Origin: Paenibacillus xylanexedens
GTDB lineage: Bacteria; Bacillota; Bacilli; Paenibacillales; Paenibacillaceae
Assembly (NCBI RefSeq): GCF_001908275.1
Contig: NZ_CP018620.1
Span: forward strand, 2,046,001-2,110,000
Direction: 5' to 3'
DNA: 64,000 bases
Of the stretch, positions 27,956 through 37,670 are shown piece after piece. The translations under genes and the position numbers were made by a program. The notes beneath the pieces were generated by a model. That model was given only the letters and a program-made list of their open reading frames with translations, did no database searches and had not been told where the DNA came from. Numbering within the stretch: the stretch's first letter is position 1; the number at the start of each line of letters is the position of its first letter.

Positions 27956-28315
27956 ATGGATGTGCAAGTGATTAACAGTGATCTGATTCGTGGCAATATT
28001 GACCCGATCATTCTGAGTGTACTAATACCCGCGGATAACTATGGCTACAGCATTATTAAGGAGATCTATTCCAAGAGCGGAGAGCAGTTTGAATTGAAGG
28101 AACCTACGCTTTATTCCAGTTTGAAGAGGCTGGAGAAGAGTGGATATGTGGCGTCCTACTGGGGGGAAGAGACACAGGGAGGACGACGCAAATATTACCG
28201 AATTACAGGGCAAGGCCTCGAAGCCTATAGAGAGCAGGTTCAAGCTTGGCAGGCAGCCAAGGCACTGATTGATTGTATGATTGTCACTGGAGAAAAAGGA
28301 GATGAAGACCGATGA
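27956..28315 (+). CDS. PadR-family transcriptional regulator
   Basis: A 119-residue winged-helix protein with the PadR core: GNIDPIILSVLIPADNYGYS, then the recognition region LKEPTLYSSLKRLEKSGYV and wing EETQGGRRKYYRITGQG. PadR proteins usually repress adjacent membrane-protein genes in response to ligands. It overlaps the next gene by 4 bp and begins a three-gene operon. Start ATG at 27956 lacks a strong ribosome site; AAGAAAG lies about 20 nt upstream, so a nearby alternative start is possible. Confidence 0.92.
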   Translation: MDVQVINSDLIRGNIDPIILSVLIPADNYGYSIIKEIYSKSGEQFELKEPTLYSSLKRLEKSGYVASYWGEETQGGRRKYYRITGQGLEAYREQVQAWQAAKALIDCMIVTGEKGDEDR

Positions 28316-29007
28316 GATTGGAAACTCGCATCACCCGTCATGTGAATCGTTTGTTCGCTCACGCACAAGATACATTAGACAATCGAGAATTAAAAGAAGA
28401 GATTCACAGCAATCTCGCTGCACGGATTGACGATTATATCTCGCAGGGGATGAGTGAAGAGAAGGCGTTCCAGACCGCCATTCAGCATATCGCTGGTATG
28501 GATGAAGTGATGAGTGACCATCGAAGGGTACAACGTGTTCCTTACTGGACAGCGTTGTTGCAGTCTGCTCTGATTTATAGCCTCATAGCCTGGATCATTA
28601 CCATTCCAATGAGAGTGCTGATGCAAGGCTCCGCCATAAACAATCTGCTTATGATCGTGAGTCTCATTGTTGGTGGCATGTATGTATTGTATCTGTTGAT
28701 CAACAAGTCGAACGATTCTGCAACTTCCGTGAAAACAACGGTTATTCGAATCCCTGTCTTAGTGCAGTGGAAACGCAGAATATGGTGGTTGTGGGCGGCA
28801 TTAATACTCGTACTATGGGGAACGCAGGCAGCGTTGCGATTCGGAAGCAACATCTGGTTTAATCGACCCATTCAGGTGGATGGACCCTATCAGTTTGCTG
28901 TGATCGTCATTGCCTTTGCCATCCCATTACTGAGTGTTATTATTCCTTTGGTTGTGCATCGGGCGTATCGGATCGTTAGTAAGTATGAAGTGAGTGATGT
29001 GTTATGA
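28312..29007 (+). CDS. Membrane protein with permease-prefix-like N-domain
   Basis: A 231-residue protein. The first 80 residues are helical and charged (VNRLFAHAQDTLDNRELKEEIHSNLAARID, MSEEKAFQTAIQHIAGMDE), the pattern found as a permease prefix or DUF1700/DUF1129-like domain next to PadR regulators. Four hydrophobic segments follow near 86-106, 108-125, 150-170 and 195-220. It is translationally coupled to PadR on one side and the DUF4825-like gene on the other. Such trios resemble envelope-stress modules in Bacillus and Paenibacillus; no catalytic activity is apparent. Confidence 0.75.
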   Translation: MRLETRITRHVNRLFAHAQDTLDNRELKEEIHSNLAARIDDYISQGMSEEKAFQTAIQHIAGMDEVMSDHRRVQRVPYWTALLQSALIYSLIAWIITIPMRVLMQGSAINNLLMIVSLIVGGMYVLYLLINKSNDSATSVKTTVIRIPVLVQWKRRIWWLWAALILVLWGTQAALRFGSNIWFNRPIQVDGPYQFAVIVIAFAIPLLSVIIPLVVHRAYRIVSKYEVSDVL

Positions 29008-29561
29008 GAATTAGAAACATATGGATTATAACACTTGTTGTGTTGGGCATCATTGGCTTAGTGATTGTTGAAGGCTTCGTTAATCCGAAGATCGAGGCGA
29101 AACAGGCTCAGTACGAGGAAGAGCAGCAGAATCCGCTGACACATGATTTTGCCGCTTTAGCCAAATATCGCAGTCCCTACATGGGTGATCATTCAAACCT
29201 TAGTCATCTGAATCAGGCTTTACCTTTACGTGAAAGATTGAATGGTTACCAACTGTACCCGGAGACGTTCACTGTCCAAGTGAATTATAGCTTGGATACG
29301 CGTGAGATGGATGCAGAGGAACTTGAGCGGATACTCGTATATAATGCGGTTGCGAACTTTGTTATGATCGATAATCTGGAGCAGATCGTCTACCAGTTTG
29401 AGAATACCAGTCATACCTTACGTCGTGAATCTGCCCAACAATGGACAGGTACGGAATTAAAGGAGCTTCAGAACCCGGAGCTATGGAATTCGAATGTACG
29501 CGAGAAGCTGGTGGAACCGGCACAAGTGAAAGAGGCTGTTTCACAGATTGTTGACAATTAA
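29004..29561 (+). CDS. DUF4825-like membrane-anchored protein
   Basis: A 185-residue protein with one N-terminal TM helix (residues 5-25) and an extracytoplasmic domain. ALAKYRSPYMGDHSNLSHLNQALPL matches the DUF4825 opening pattern, as recalled from similar Bacillota proteins. The rest (YPETFTVQVNYSLDTREMDAEELERILVYNAVANFVMIDNLEQIVYQF) is an alpha/beta fold typical of that group. It overlaps the permease-prefix gene by 4 bp. Its function is unknown; PadR control suggests a stress-linked envelope role. Confidence 0.75.
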   Translation: MRIRNIWIITLVVLGIIGLVIVEGFVNPKIEAKQAQYEEEQQNPLTHDFAALAKYRSPYMGDHSNLSHLNQALPLRERLNGYQLYPETFTVQVNYSLDTREMDAEELERILVYNAVANFVMIDNLEQIVYQFENTSHTLRRESAQQWTGTELKELQNPELWNSNVREKLVEPAQVKEAVSQIVDN

Positions 29562-29693
29562 GCTGCATGAAATAGAAGGAAATAGGCAAGAGACTCGACT
29601 CTTCTCCCATGCTATGTTATTATAAATCTCTGATAACGTGGTAACGAACTAAAGCGTTTGGGTTTTGGTTATAGACATGGAGGGGTTCGAGAG

Positions 29694-30464
29694 ATGAGAA
29701 AAAAAGCGATTCTACTATTATTCATTAGTATATGTGTATTGATTGTGGCTGGTTGTTCCAGTTCCGCAAGCAAAGACGATAACACGATTGTTGTAGGAAT
29801 TGATGACAAGTTTGCTCCAATGGGTTTCCGGGACGAGCAGAATGAAATTGTTGGTTTTGATATTGATTACGCAAGAGCTGCAGCGGAGAAAATGGGTAAA
29901 GAAATCACATTCCAGCCAATCGACTGGTCTTCCAAAGAATCAGAGCTGAACAGTGGCCGGATCGACATGATCTGGAACGGGTACACCATTACAGATGAGC
30001 GCAAAGAGAAAGTGCTCTTCACGAAGCCGTATCTGGAAAACAGTCAAGTAGCTATTACCTTGGCAGACTCACCAATTACGAAGCTGGATGAACTCGATGG
30101 CAAAAATGTGGGATTGCAGGCGCTGTCCTCCGCGGCAGATGCATTGGCAGCAAGTCCTTTGAAGGATAAAGTGAAAGCTTCTGAATTTAAGGATAACGTG
30201 CTTGCACTGACGGATCTGAAGACAAAACGTCTGGATGCGGTCATCATTGATGAAGTGGTAGCGAGATACTACATGTCCAAAGAAGAGGGAACATTCAAAC
30301 TGATGGATGAATCTCTTGCACCGGAACAATATGGCATTGGTATCAAAAAAGGCAATGAAGAGCTTCTGAATCAGCTGCAAAAAGCGTTGGATGAGCTGAA
30401 TGTAGACGGAACAGCTGCTAAAATCTCCACCCAATGGTTGGGTGAAGATAAGGTTTTGAAATAG
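29694..30464 (+). CDS. Polar amino-acid ABC transporter substrate-binding lipoprotein
   Basis: A 256-residue SBP_bac_3 family lipoprotein. The signal ends in LIVAGC with the lipidated Cys near residue 21. The binding core reads IDDKFAPMGFRDEQNEIVGFDIDYARAAAEKMG, and later MIWNGYTITDERKEKVLF, the pattern of glutamine/cystine/histidine-type binding proteins. ATG at 29694 is chosen since GGAGGGG lies 8 nt upstream; an in-frame ATG at 29658 lacks this. It delivers a polar amino acid, possibly cystine or glutamine, to the downstream permease and ATPase. A hairpin between it and the permease may set the stoichiometry. Confidence 0.92.
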   Translation: MRKKAILLLFISICVLIVAGCSSSASKDDNTIVVGIDDKFAPMGFRDEQNEIVGFDIDYARAAAEKMGKEITFQPIDWSSKESELNSGRIDMIWNGYTITDERKEKVLFTKPYLENSQVAITLADSPITKLDELDGKNVGLQALSSAADALAASPLKDKVKASEFKDNVLALTDLKTKRLDAVIIDEVVARYYMSKEEGTFKLMDESLAPEQYGIGIKKGNEELLNQLQKALDELNVDGTAAKISTQWLGEDKVLK

Positions 30465-30503
30465 GCAGGTTACACACCTGATATATAGTTAGAAACAAAA
30501 CGG

Positions 30504-30552
30504 ACCCCGTATTCCATGCTGGAGCGATTTATGCCCCAGAGGAATGCGGGGT
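30504..30552 (+). promoter_or_regulatory. Hairpin between binding-protein and permease genes
   Basis: ACCCCGTATTCC pairs with GGAATGCGGGGT (one G-U pair) with an inner smaller helix. It lacks a T run, so it probably stabilises the upstream mRNA or partly terminates. Confidence 0.6.
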
Positions 30553-30576
30553 TAACAGATTAGAGGAGACAAAACA

Positions 30577-31236
30577 ATGAGTTGGGATTATTTATCGACC
30601 ATTTTAAAACCTATGCTAGAGGGTGCACAGACTACCATTTTCATGTTCTTGCTAGCGATCGTGTTATCTGTACCGCTTGGATTTGCGGTCACGCTTGCGA
30701 TGAGAAGCCAGATTAAACTGCTGGCGTGGATTGCCCATACGTATGTATATGTGATGCGAGGCACACCGCTACTGCTCCAAATTCTATTCTTCTGCTTCGG
30801 TTTACCGTTGCTTCCGGTGATTGGAGAGTATCTGGTGTTTGATCGTTTTGTTGCAGCGGGGATTGCGTTCATCCTAAACTATGCGGCGTACTTCGCTGAA
30901 ATCTTCAGGGGCGGACTGCTTTCCATTGATAAAGGTCAACATGAGGCAGCGAAGGTACTTGGATTGACAAAGTGGCAGACGATGACCAAAGTCATTATTC
31001 CTCAGATGATTCGTGTAGTATTGCCCGCAACGGCCAATGAGTCCATTACGCTCATCAAGGATACGGCACTGCTCTATGCCGTGGCTGTACCTGAGCTGTT
31101 GTATTACGCCCAAGCGGCGGTAAATCGCGACTTACAGCTGACACCTTTCTTCGTGGCGGCGGTTATGTATCTGCTCATGACACTCGTACTCACCGTGCTG
31201 TTCAAGGCACTGGAGAAGCGGTTTTCATTTGAATAA
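30577..31236 (+). CDS. Amino-acid ABC transporter permease
   Basis: A 219-residue permease of the HisM/GlnP type with five hydrophobic segments. The His/Glu/Gln/Arg/opine signature near the N-terminus reads MLEGAQTTIFMFLLAIVLSV, and the EAA loop GQHEAAKVLGLTKWQTMTKVIIPQ contacts the ATPase. A single permease gene implies a homodimer. GAGGAGACAAAACA provides the ribosome site. It is followed after 33 nt by the ATPase gene. Confidence 0.93.
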   Translation: MSWDYLSTILKPMLEGAQTTIFMFLLAIVLSVPLGFAVTLAMRSQIKLLAWIAHTYVYVMRGTPLLLQILFFCFGLPLLPVIGEYLVFDRFVAAGIAFILNYAAYFAEIFRGGLLSIDKGQHEAAKVLGLTKWQTMTKVIIPQMIRVVLPATANESITLIKDTALLYAVAVPELLYYAQAAVNRDLQLTPFFVAAVMYLLMTLVLTVLFKALEKRFSFE

Positions 31237-31269
31237 ATTAAATCTGATCAATCAAAGGACTGTCTGCAT

Positions 31270-32025
31270 ATGACACATATAATAGAAGTAAATCAGTTGA
31301 GAAAATCATTCGGCACACTTGATGTGCTGAAACAGGTATCCTTCAACGTGGAACCAGGCGAAGTAATTGCCGTGATCGGGCCTTCTGGTTCGGGGAAAAG
31401 TACGATGCTGCGCAGCCTGATTCATCTGGAGGATATTTCGGGTGGAACGATTCGCATTCAGGATCAAACGTTGGTTGATAATGGTCGTTACGCGGGTGCC
31501 GCAGATATTCGCAAGATGACGGATCGTATGGGTATGGTATTCCAGCATTTCAACTTGTTCCCGCATCTGACTGTACAAGATAATCTGGAACTTGCACCGA
31601 AAACTTTGAAAAAAGAAAGCTCGAGCGTCATTCGGTACCGCAGTCTGGAATTACTCGGCAAAGTAGGGCTGTCGGACAAGGCCGATGTCTATCCAGCCAA
31701 TCTGTCCGGTGGACAGAAACAGCGTGTAGCTATTGCCCGCGCACTCATGATGCAACCGGATATCCTCCTGTTCGATGAGCCTACGTCGGCACTCGATCCG
31801 GAGCTGACCGGGGAAGTGCTACGCGTAATCAAACAGCTGGCACAGGAAAATATGACGATGATGATTGTCACGCATGAGATGGGCTTCGCCCGTGACGTTG
31901 CGGATCGTGTATTCTTCATGGATAACGGGGAGATCGCAGAGGCGGGGCCGCCAGAACAGATCTTCGGCAATCCGAGGCTCGCACGTACCCGGACGTTTTT
32001 GCAGCGGGTGGAAGTGGAAGGATAA
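31270..32025 (+). CDS. Amino-acid ABC transporter ATP-binding protein
   Basis: A 251-residue ATPase of the GlnQ/TcyC group. Walker [13 protein letters not shown] lies near residue 36, the signature NLSGGQKQR near 144, and Walker [21 protein letters not shown] near 165, then [15 protein letters not shown]. This set of motifs is typical of polar amino-acid importers. It completes the three-gene operon and is followed by a strong terminator. Substrate specificity is set by the binding protein and cannot be fixed from this gene. Confidence 0.93.
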   Translation: MTHIIEVNQLRKSFGTLDVLKQVSFNVEPGEVIAVIGPSGSGKSTMLRSLIHLEDISGGTIRIQDQTLVDNGRYAGAADIRKMTDRMGMVFQHFNLFPHLTVQDNLELAPKTLKKESSSVIRYRSLELLGKVGLSDKADVYPANLSGGQKQRVAIARALMMQPDILLFDEPTSALDPELTGEVLRVIKQLAQENMTMMIVTHEMGFARDVADRVFFMDNGEIAEAGPPEQIFGNPRLARTRTFLQRVEVEG

Positions 32026-32052
32026 AAGGCATTCCAAATCTAAGAAATGTCG

Positions 32053-32099
32053 AAAGAACGCAATCCGTTGATTAATAAGGGATTGCGTTCTTTTTTTTG
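32053..32099 (+). terminator. Terminator of the amino-acid importer operon
   Basis: AAAGAACGCAATCC and GGATTGCGTTCTTT form a perfect stem, with the T run extending to eight residues. Confidence 0.92.
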
Positions 32100-32109
32100 A
32101 AATAATGGC

Positions 32110-32322
32110 TTATGTCCACAGATATATGTTCCAAGCAATTAATACTAGTGTCAACACGATATAAGTTACTATATTCCAACGTGTTCGAATTCGATAAGTG
32201 GTGTAACTCATGATTCCAAACAAAACAATACTAAAACATAAAACAGCTATATTATTTTGATAAAAAGCAATAAGTACAAGCATCAAAATCATAATTATAT
32301 TCATGACTTTATCGATTTTCAT
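32110..32322 (-). CDS. Small membrane protein of unknown function
   Basis: A 70-residue protein on the minus strand with three closely spaced hydrophobic stretches (about 8-21, 25-40 and 50-67) and basic connecting residues (YRIRTRW). GGGGGATC lies 8 nt before the ATG at 32322, which supports a real gene. It begins just beyond the amino-acid-importer terminator on the opposite strand. No family assignment; the product is probably an integral membrane peptide. Confidence 0.6.
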   Translation of the reverse strand: MKIDKVMNIIMILMLVLIAFYQNNIAVLCFSIVLFGIMSYTTYRIRTRWNIVTYIVLTLVLIAWNIYLWT

Positions 32323-32598
32323 CGTAGTGATCCCCCAAAGATATTCAGAAAAGTATTACGACTATAATAATATCTATATGTTAGAGGTATTCTTGATTTG
32401 TATCATCACACGGATAAACGGTTCTTAAATTCATATCCTTGAAGTACAATCTACAAGCTTATGGATTTATATATGCGTGTCCGGGGATGATGGGAATAAA
32501 ATAAGTCTAATGGTAATTCATAATTAACACAATATGGATATTATTATTCCTAATAATCGATTATAATGAATATACTTAATAAACAGGGAGGATTTACC

Positions 32599-32940
32599 TT
32601 GGAACATCGTGAAAATGATGTGGATCGTTATTATAACGACACACTTCCACCACCACCTTATGTAATACCAAAAACCAATAGCAAATCGATTGCAGCTCTT
32701 GTCTTGGGGATATTGTCCATCGTGATTCCATACGTGGGATTACTGATTGGTATTGTTGCTATCATCATTGCCTCTATATCCCTCAAAGAAATTAAGAACC
32801 GTATGGAACAGGGCAGAGGATTAGCGATTGCTGGCCTTGTCTGTGGAATCATAGGTACAGCCATTTATGTATTACTTATTTTGCTTGTACTATTGTTTAA
32901 TTTCGCTATCTCAAGTTCTGAAATTTACTCTACATACTAG
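32599..32940 (+). CDS. DUF4190-type small membrane protein
   Basis: About 113 residues from TTG at 32599, chosen because AGGGAGG lies 7 nt upstream; the ATG at 32566 lies on the far side of that site. A polar Pro/Tyr-rich start (ERYYNDTLPPPPYVIP-like) precedes SIAALVLGILSIVIPYVGLLIG, a first TM pair, and a second hydrophobic segment LAIAGLVCGIIGTAIYVLLI. Gly-rich paired helices after a proline-rich cytoplasmic tail are the DUF4190 pattern. Function unknown. Confidence 0.7.
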   Translation: MEHRENDVDRYYNDTLPPPPYVIPKTNSKSIAALVLGILSIVIPYVGLLIGIVAIIIASISLKEIKNRMEQGRGLAIAGLVCGIIGTAIYVLLILLVLLFNFAISSSEIYSTY

Positions 32941-32977
32941 AAATATGAAGTTAGCAAACTTAGATTGTATCTCAAAC

Positions 32978-33058
32978 TAAAAAAGCAAAGGCATACCTTA
33001 GCCGATACCCCTTGTTGTCCAGAAGAGGGTGGGCTTAGGTACATGCCTTTGCTTTTTA
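32978..33058. terminator. Bidirectional terminator between convergent genes
   Basis: AAAAAGCAAAGGCATACC pairs with GGTACATGCCTTTGCTTTTT, leaving a loop of about 30 nt with its own pairing. Both ends carry homopolymer runs, so it serves the DUF4190 gene and the YhgE gene. Confidence 0.85.
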
Positions 33059-33067
33059 TTTTAGAAT

Positions 33068-35257
33068 TTACAGGTGAAGTGCGACTTCACTGCTGACGTT
33101 TGCGTTCTCCGTGGTGTGATGCATCAGGAAATACGTTAAGGTTCCTCCAAGACCCATCACGGCGAAGATGCACAGAATCCCGATCTGATCCCAGGTTACA
33201 CCGAACTGTCCACTCGAGATAACTGCTTTATACCCCGTAACCGAATAGGTCATAGGCAGCCATGGATTGAATACTTTCAGCCAATTTGGAATCAGTTCGA
33301 GCGGGAAGGTGCCTGCGCTGGTGGTAAGCTGGAAGATCAGCATCAGAATCGCGAGGAAACGACCCGGATTCTCCAGCCAAGTCACCAGTGCCTGAATGAT
33401 GTACATGAAGCTTAGACTGGTAACAAAGCTGAACAAGAGGAACAATGGAACGCTCTGAACATCCAGACCCAATACGGACAAGACCAGCCATGAAGCAAGC
33501 AGGGACTGTACAGCACTCATGAGCGTGAAGGACAGCGTTTTACTCACAAAACGATTCCAGCCACTTGCTTCGCTAACTGTGCTGCCACGTGTGGGTACAA
33601 CCAGTGTGGCAATCAAGGCCCCGACAAATAGCCCAAGTGACAGGAAGTATGGCGAGAATCCTGTACCATAGTTGGGTACCTCATTATATTTATGCTCATC
33701 GACCTGAACAGGCTCTGCATACATGGTTACGAGTTCATCGGTCTTTTTTACACTACCCGTCTGCTCAGCCGCTTCATTCAACTTGGTGGCAAGTTCGCCA
33801 GAGCCGTCTGTTAGCTTAAGGGTACCTTCTTTTAACTGACCAGCACCTTCATCCAGCTTATGTGAGCCATCTGCAAGGGTTGAGATTCCGTCTGTAAGCT
33901 GGCTTACACCCGCAACCAACTTGCCTGCACCAGCATTCAATTGACCTGAACCATCCGCAAGTTTAGTTCCTCCAGCGGTTGCTTCGGATAATTTAGAATT
34001 GAACTGTTGTAGACCAGTCGCAAGCTTTTCTTGTCCGGCAGATAATTGCGTGGCTCCTTGTACCAGTTGTTGTTCACCCTGTACCAACTGGCTGCTGCCT
34101 TGATGCAGTTGTTGCTGTGCAGCATGCAGGTTTTGACTGCCAGCGACCAATTGCTGCCCGCCCTGATACACTTGTTCGCTGCCAGTGGCAACGGCCTGAC
34201 TTGCTGCCAGCAATTGCTGAACAGCAGGGCTCGCGGCAAGCTCGGGACTCGCTTCGGCTAATTGGGCAAGACCTTGCGCAACGGCCTTAGCACCTTCACT
34301 CACTTTGCTACTGCCTTCGACTGAGGTTTGCAATCCGGCTGCCAGTTTCGCACTTCCTTGCTCGGAAGCCGCGAGTCCTGCATCCAACTTGGCCGCGCCT
34401 TCCTGAGCGGATTGAATACCTGCCTGTAACTGTTTGCCACCTGCTTCAGCCTGCAATGCACCGTTACCCAGCTTCGTGCCTGCTGCCGCCAATTGGGATA
34501 ATCCATCGGACAGAGAGTTGGCTCCTGCATGAAGCGTGCCGATTCCTTGTGCCAAGGTAGCTGTACCCTCTTTTAACGGTGCCACACCTGTTTCCAGTTT
34601 GTCGGTTCCATCCGCCAGTTTGGACAGGTTCTTTTTCAATGTGGCAGCACCATTATCCAGCTTGGCTGCGCCCTCGTTGATCTTGCCAGCACCATCTCCG
34701 GCATCTGATAAACCGCTAGAGATCTTCTCCACCTGATCCAATAGCGTTTCGGTATACGATTCTGTGACTTTGGCAGCGACTTTGGAGCGAATTTGTTTGA
34801 CCGCCGTGCCGCCAATCTGACCCGCGAGAAAGTTGTATCCTTCATTGGGTTCGTAGATCAGGTCGGCCGGCTCGGGGTGCTCATCCATCAGGGTTGTTGC
34901 TTTGGTGGAAAAGTCCTCCGGAATCACAATCGTCATGTAATACTTGTCGTCTTCCATACCTTGCTCCGCTTGTTCCCGTGTCACGAATTGCCAATCGAAA
35001 TCGTTGCTTTTTTTCAATTCATCGACCAGATTCTGACCGACTTCCAGCGATTTGTCATTGTAGGTTGCGCCCTGATCCGTGTTGACCACTGCCACAGGTA
35101 ACTCATTCATTTTGCCATAGGGGTCCCAGAATGCATTCAGGAACAGGCCGCTATACAGCACCGGAATGAACAGTACAACGAGAATCGGAATAAATACTTT
35201 TGGTTTCTTAAAGGCGGACTTCAGATCCTGCCCAAATACGTGGAATGATTTCATCAT
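33068..35257 (-). CDS. YhgE/Pip-family membrane protein
   Basis: A 729-residue protein. TM1 near residues 22-43 (VFIPILVVLFIPVLYSGLF) is followed by the diagnostic ALWDPYGKMNELPVAVVNTD-like YhgE opening and MTIVIPEDFS. A long helical stalk from about 185 to 500 has repeated LxxGxxxLxxG heptad-like units (KLDNGAATLKKNLSKLADGT, LHAGANSLSDGLSQLA). The C-terminal ABC2-type membrane domain contains about five TM helices (530-715). Relatives include phage-infection protein Pip and ESX-like secretion partner YueB-type proteins. Its role here may be in envelope export or phage reception. A TetR regulator lies immediately upstream on the same strand. Confidence 0.88.
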   Translation of the reverse strand: MMKSFHVFGQDLKSAFKKPKVFIPILVVLFIPVLYSGLFLNAFWDPYGKMNELPVAVVNTDQGATYNDKSLEVGQNLVDELKKSNDFDWQFVTREQAEQGMEDDKYYMTIVIPEDFSTKATTLMDEHPEPADLIYEPNEGYNFLAGQIGGTAVKQIRSKVAAKVTESYTETLLDQVEKISSGLSDAGDGAGKINEGAAKLDNGAATLKKNLSKLADGTDKLETGVAPLKEGTATLAQGIGTLHAGANSLSDGLSQLAAAGTKLGNGALQAEAGGKQLQAGIQSAQEGAAKLDAGLAASEQGSAKLAAGLQTSVEGSSKVSEGAKAVAQGLAQLAEASPELAASPAVQQLLAASQAVATGSEQVYQGGQQLVAGSQNLHAAQQQLHQGSSQLVQGEQQLVQGATQLSAGQEKLATGLQQFNSKLSEATAGGTKLADGSGQLNAGAGKLVAGVSQLTDGISTLADGSHKLDEGAGQLKEGTLKLTDGSGELATKLNEAAEQTGSVKKTDELVTMYAEPVQVDEHKYNEVPNYGTGFSPYFLSLGLFVGALIATLVVPTRGSTVSEASGWNRFVSKTLSFTLMSAVQSLLASWLVLSVLGLDVQSVPLFLLFSFVTSLSFMYIIQALVTWLENPGRFLAILMLIFQLTTSAGTFPLELIPNWLKVFNPWLPMTYSVTGYKAVISSGQFGVTWDQIGILCIFAVMGLGGTLTYFLMHHTTENANVSSEVALHL

Positions 35258-35331
35258 GTTCTCTCCCTATCCATACGCTAATCCGTTTGTTCTATCTCTA
35301 TTATGTGTTGAAACTAGGGGCATACCTTTCT

Positions 35332-35913
35332 CTAGATGGGGGATAAGCCACTCTTGAGAAAGAGGGCCACAAAATCCTTGATCTGATCCTTATGCAGCGT
35401 AGGATGCGTTTTGTTCCAATCCGAGGTTAAGGTGACATACAGCTTCAACAGGACAAAAGAAACCAGCTTGGGATCATCCCTCCGAATCTGCTCTAACTCC
35501 ATGGCACGGCTGACCTGACGCTCCAGATATTCGAGAATGGCTGTCTCCACTTTTTGCAAACCTTCCTTGGCTTGCGGTGTACCGAACTCGTTAACCTCCT
35601 GAAAGAGCTTGATTAACAGCTCATGTTCCTCCCGATACTCCAGCAAAGAATCCATACTCATATGCACGTTATCCAGAAAGGAGTTCTCTTCCTTCACGGT
35701 CCGCTCCGTAATCTGTCTCATATCCGCAATGATCGAGCGCAGAATCTCGCTAAACAGTTCTTCTTTATTATCGAAAAAAGTATAGATCGTTCCCTTGCCC
35801 ACATTGGCAAGTCTCGCAACCTGCTCCATCGTTGTGGCCTTGTAGCCAAACAGGGCAAAGGATTTTTCGGCAGAATCCATCACCTGTTGCCTTCGATCTA
35901 TCGTTTTCATCAC
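35332..35913 (-). CDS. TetR/AcrR-family transcriptional regulator
   Basis: A 193-residue repressor-type protein. The N-terminal helix-turn-helix reads FALFGYKATTMEQVARLANVGKGTIYTFFDNKEELFSEIL (residues 17-56), the standard TetR DNA-binding unit. The all-helical C-terminus forms the ligand and dimer domain. It lies 75 bp upstream of the YhgE gene in the same direction and probably represses it together with itself. GGAGGT lies before the ATG at 35913. The ligand is unknown. Confidence 0.92.
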   Translation of the reverse strand: MMKTIDRRQQVMDSAEKSFALFGYKATTMEQVARLANVGKGTIYTFFDNKEELFSEILRSIIADMRQITERTVKEENSFLDNVHMSMDSLLEYREEHELLIKLFQEVNEFGTPQAKEGLQKVETAILEYLERQVSRAMELEQIRRDDPKLVSFVLLKLYVTLTSDWNKTHPTLHKDQIKDFVALFLKSGLSPI

Positions 35914-35968
35914 ATATACACCTCCTTGTAGGTTGAAAGGATAATGGGTAAGGTAAACCCTATTTTTT

Positions 35969-35991
35969 TGACCGATTTACTATTATGGTCA
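35969..35991 (-). promoter_or_regulatory. Possible TetR operator
   Basis: TGACC (35969-35973) and GGTCA (35987-35991) form an inverted repeat centred in an A/T-rich spacer containing a CATAAT-like sequence on the minus strand, with an extra GGTC just beyond. TetR regulators of YhgE genes often bind TGACC/GGTCA palindromes in their own promoters. It lies about 60 bp before the regulator start. Confidence 0.4.
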
Positions 35992-36061
35992 GTTGGTCGT
36001 TAACAACTGTAGCACTTGAGCAGGGAAGGTGGATGTGATCTTTGTCATAAACGGATAGGAC

Positions 36062-36254
36062 AGGTGCGAATGTGATGCTCACATGAAAACCCTGGGGGAT
36101 TCGCACCTCAGAATTTGTCGAAATGGGCAAAATTGTTACCTTAAGGCAACATGTAGGCATAATTTGATTGAATAATGATATGGAAAGTCATAGAATAATA
36201 GTGAAAAAACGTGTTTTTGATGGGTCAAATCGTTAAAATACGTACTTTTTCGCT
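36062..36254 (+). promoter_or_regulatory. CRISPR array 1 leader with conserved inverted repeat
   Basis: AGGTGCGAAT (36062-36071) and ATTCGCACCT (36099-36108) flank a 27-nt loop containing GCTCACATGA and CTGGGGG. They are followed by CTCAGAATTTGTCGAAA. The leader ends TACTTTTTCGCT directly before the first repeat. The same block occurs before arrays 2 and 3. Leaders drive pre-crRNA transcription and mark the spacer-integration end; the conserved hairpin may be an integration-factor or Cas1-Cas2 recognition element. Confidence 0.7.
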
Positions 36255-37635
36255 GTCGCACTCCGTATGGAGTGCGTGGATTGAAATCCCCTTACGCCGC
36301 GCTGAATAGCTGTGCGATGTAGTCGCACTCCGTATGGAGTGCGTGGATTGAAATCCGGTAGGTCGAACTCTACCATGTCACCCGGTCTTAGTCGCACTCC
36401 GTATGGAGTGCGTGGATTGAAATAACCGGGATGTACTTTGCACGACACGGATCGGGCAGTCGCACTCCGTATGGAGTGCGTGGATTGAAATTGGTGGATC
36501 TACCCATGACTCTCAATGACCGCGAGTCGCACTCCGTATGGAGTGCGTGGATTGAAATCGCTCCTGGGGTAAAGGCCACAGCATCGGATCGGGTCGCACT
36601 CCGTATGGAGTGCGTGGATTGAAATTTCTGGGACATGTTCCTGTGGACCCAGGGTGTGAAGTCGCACTCCGTATGGAGTGCGTGGATTGAAATAATGATG
36701 TAAAGAAACTATCTGTGTCACCGCCGAGTCGCACTCCGTATGGAGTGCGTGGATTGAAATTGCCATGCATTATCCCTCCCCACCCATGTTCCCGAGGTCG
36801 CACTCCGTATGGAGTGCGTGGATTGAAATCGATTACCTTCGCGGCTCCTGCGCTTGATGTCGGGTCGCACTCCGTATGGAGTGCGTGGATTGAAATCGCG
36901 AACATGTCCCGTGCTTGTGTCAACACTTCCGTCGCACTCCGTATGGAGTGCGTGGATTGAAATATGTGGGTGTATCCTCCCTTAGATGGTTTATTGGTGT
37001 CGCACTCCGTATGGAGTGCGTGGATTGAAATCTTACCCTGATCAGCACAGGGCAATCACAATTGGAGGTCGCACTCCGTATGGAGTGCGTGGATTGAAAT
37101 ATTAATAGCTTGACCGATACACTTTCGCGGATTAAGTCGCACTCCGTATGGAGTGCGTGGATTGAAATTAGCATGGGCTTTTATGATTATGTTTAAGGGT
37201 GGTACACGTTGCACTCCGTATGGAGTGCGTGGATTGAAATCCGTCCCGGCACTCAGCGATGGCAAACACCTCGTCTCGTCGCACTCCGTATGGAGTGCGT
37301 GGATTGAAATAGATTGAAGCACGATAAAATCTGGATTTGTTCCATGTCGCACTCCGTATGGAGTGCGTGGATTGAAATTGTTAAGGAAGGGCTTCAGAAG
37401 CTGTCTAGCGAGGTCGCACGCGTGGATTGAAATGGTCTCCCAAAATAGGAGGATATACAAGATATGGTCGCATTCTGTATGGAGTGGCGTGGATTGAAAT
37501 GTACTCATTTCGGGATCACCAGCTTCTGTCCCGGCGTCGCACTCTGTATGGAGTACGCGGATTGAAATCCTAAAAAGATTGATTTGGGTGGCCTGATTGG
37601 TAGTCGCACTCCGTATGGCGCGCATGGATTGAGTT
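36255..37635 (+). CRISPR. Type I-C CRISPR array 1: 21 repeats, 20 spacers
   Basis: The 33-bp repeat begins GTCGCACTCCGTATGG and ends AGTGCGTGGATTGAAAT, with an internal CACTCC/GGAGTG palindrome and the 3' handle ATTGAAAT typical of subtype I-C. Spacers are 33-39 bp, mostly 34-36. Repeats 1-14 and 16-17 are identical (repeat 15 begins GTTGC). Repeat 18 (37413-37433) has lost its central 12 bp; repeats 19-21 carry substitutions or insertions. Leader-proximal is the left side. Processing by Cas5 would yield crRNAs with an 11-nt 5' tag ending ATTGAAAT. Confidence 0.97.
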
Positions 37636-37670
37636 ACTCTTAATGATTTCAGGAAGTGGTTCGGGGAAGT

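Noticed and set aside
36233..37625. Minus- and plus-strand open frames inside CRISPR array 1 (repeated HALHTECD or FNPRTPYGVR-like peptides)
   Set aside because: They are translations of the repeat itself; no ribosome site or start fits, and the array explains the DNA fully.
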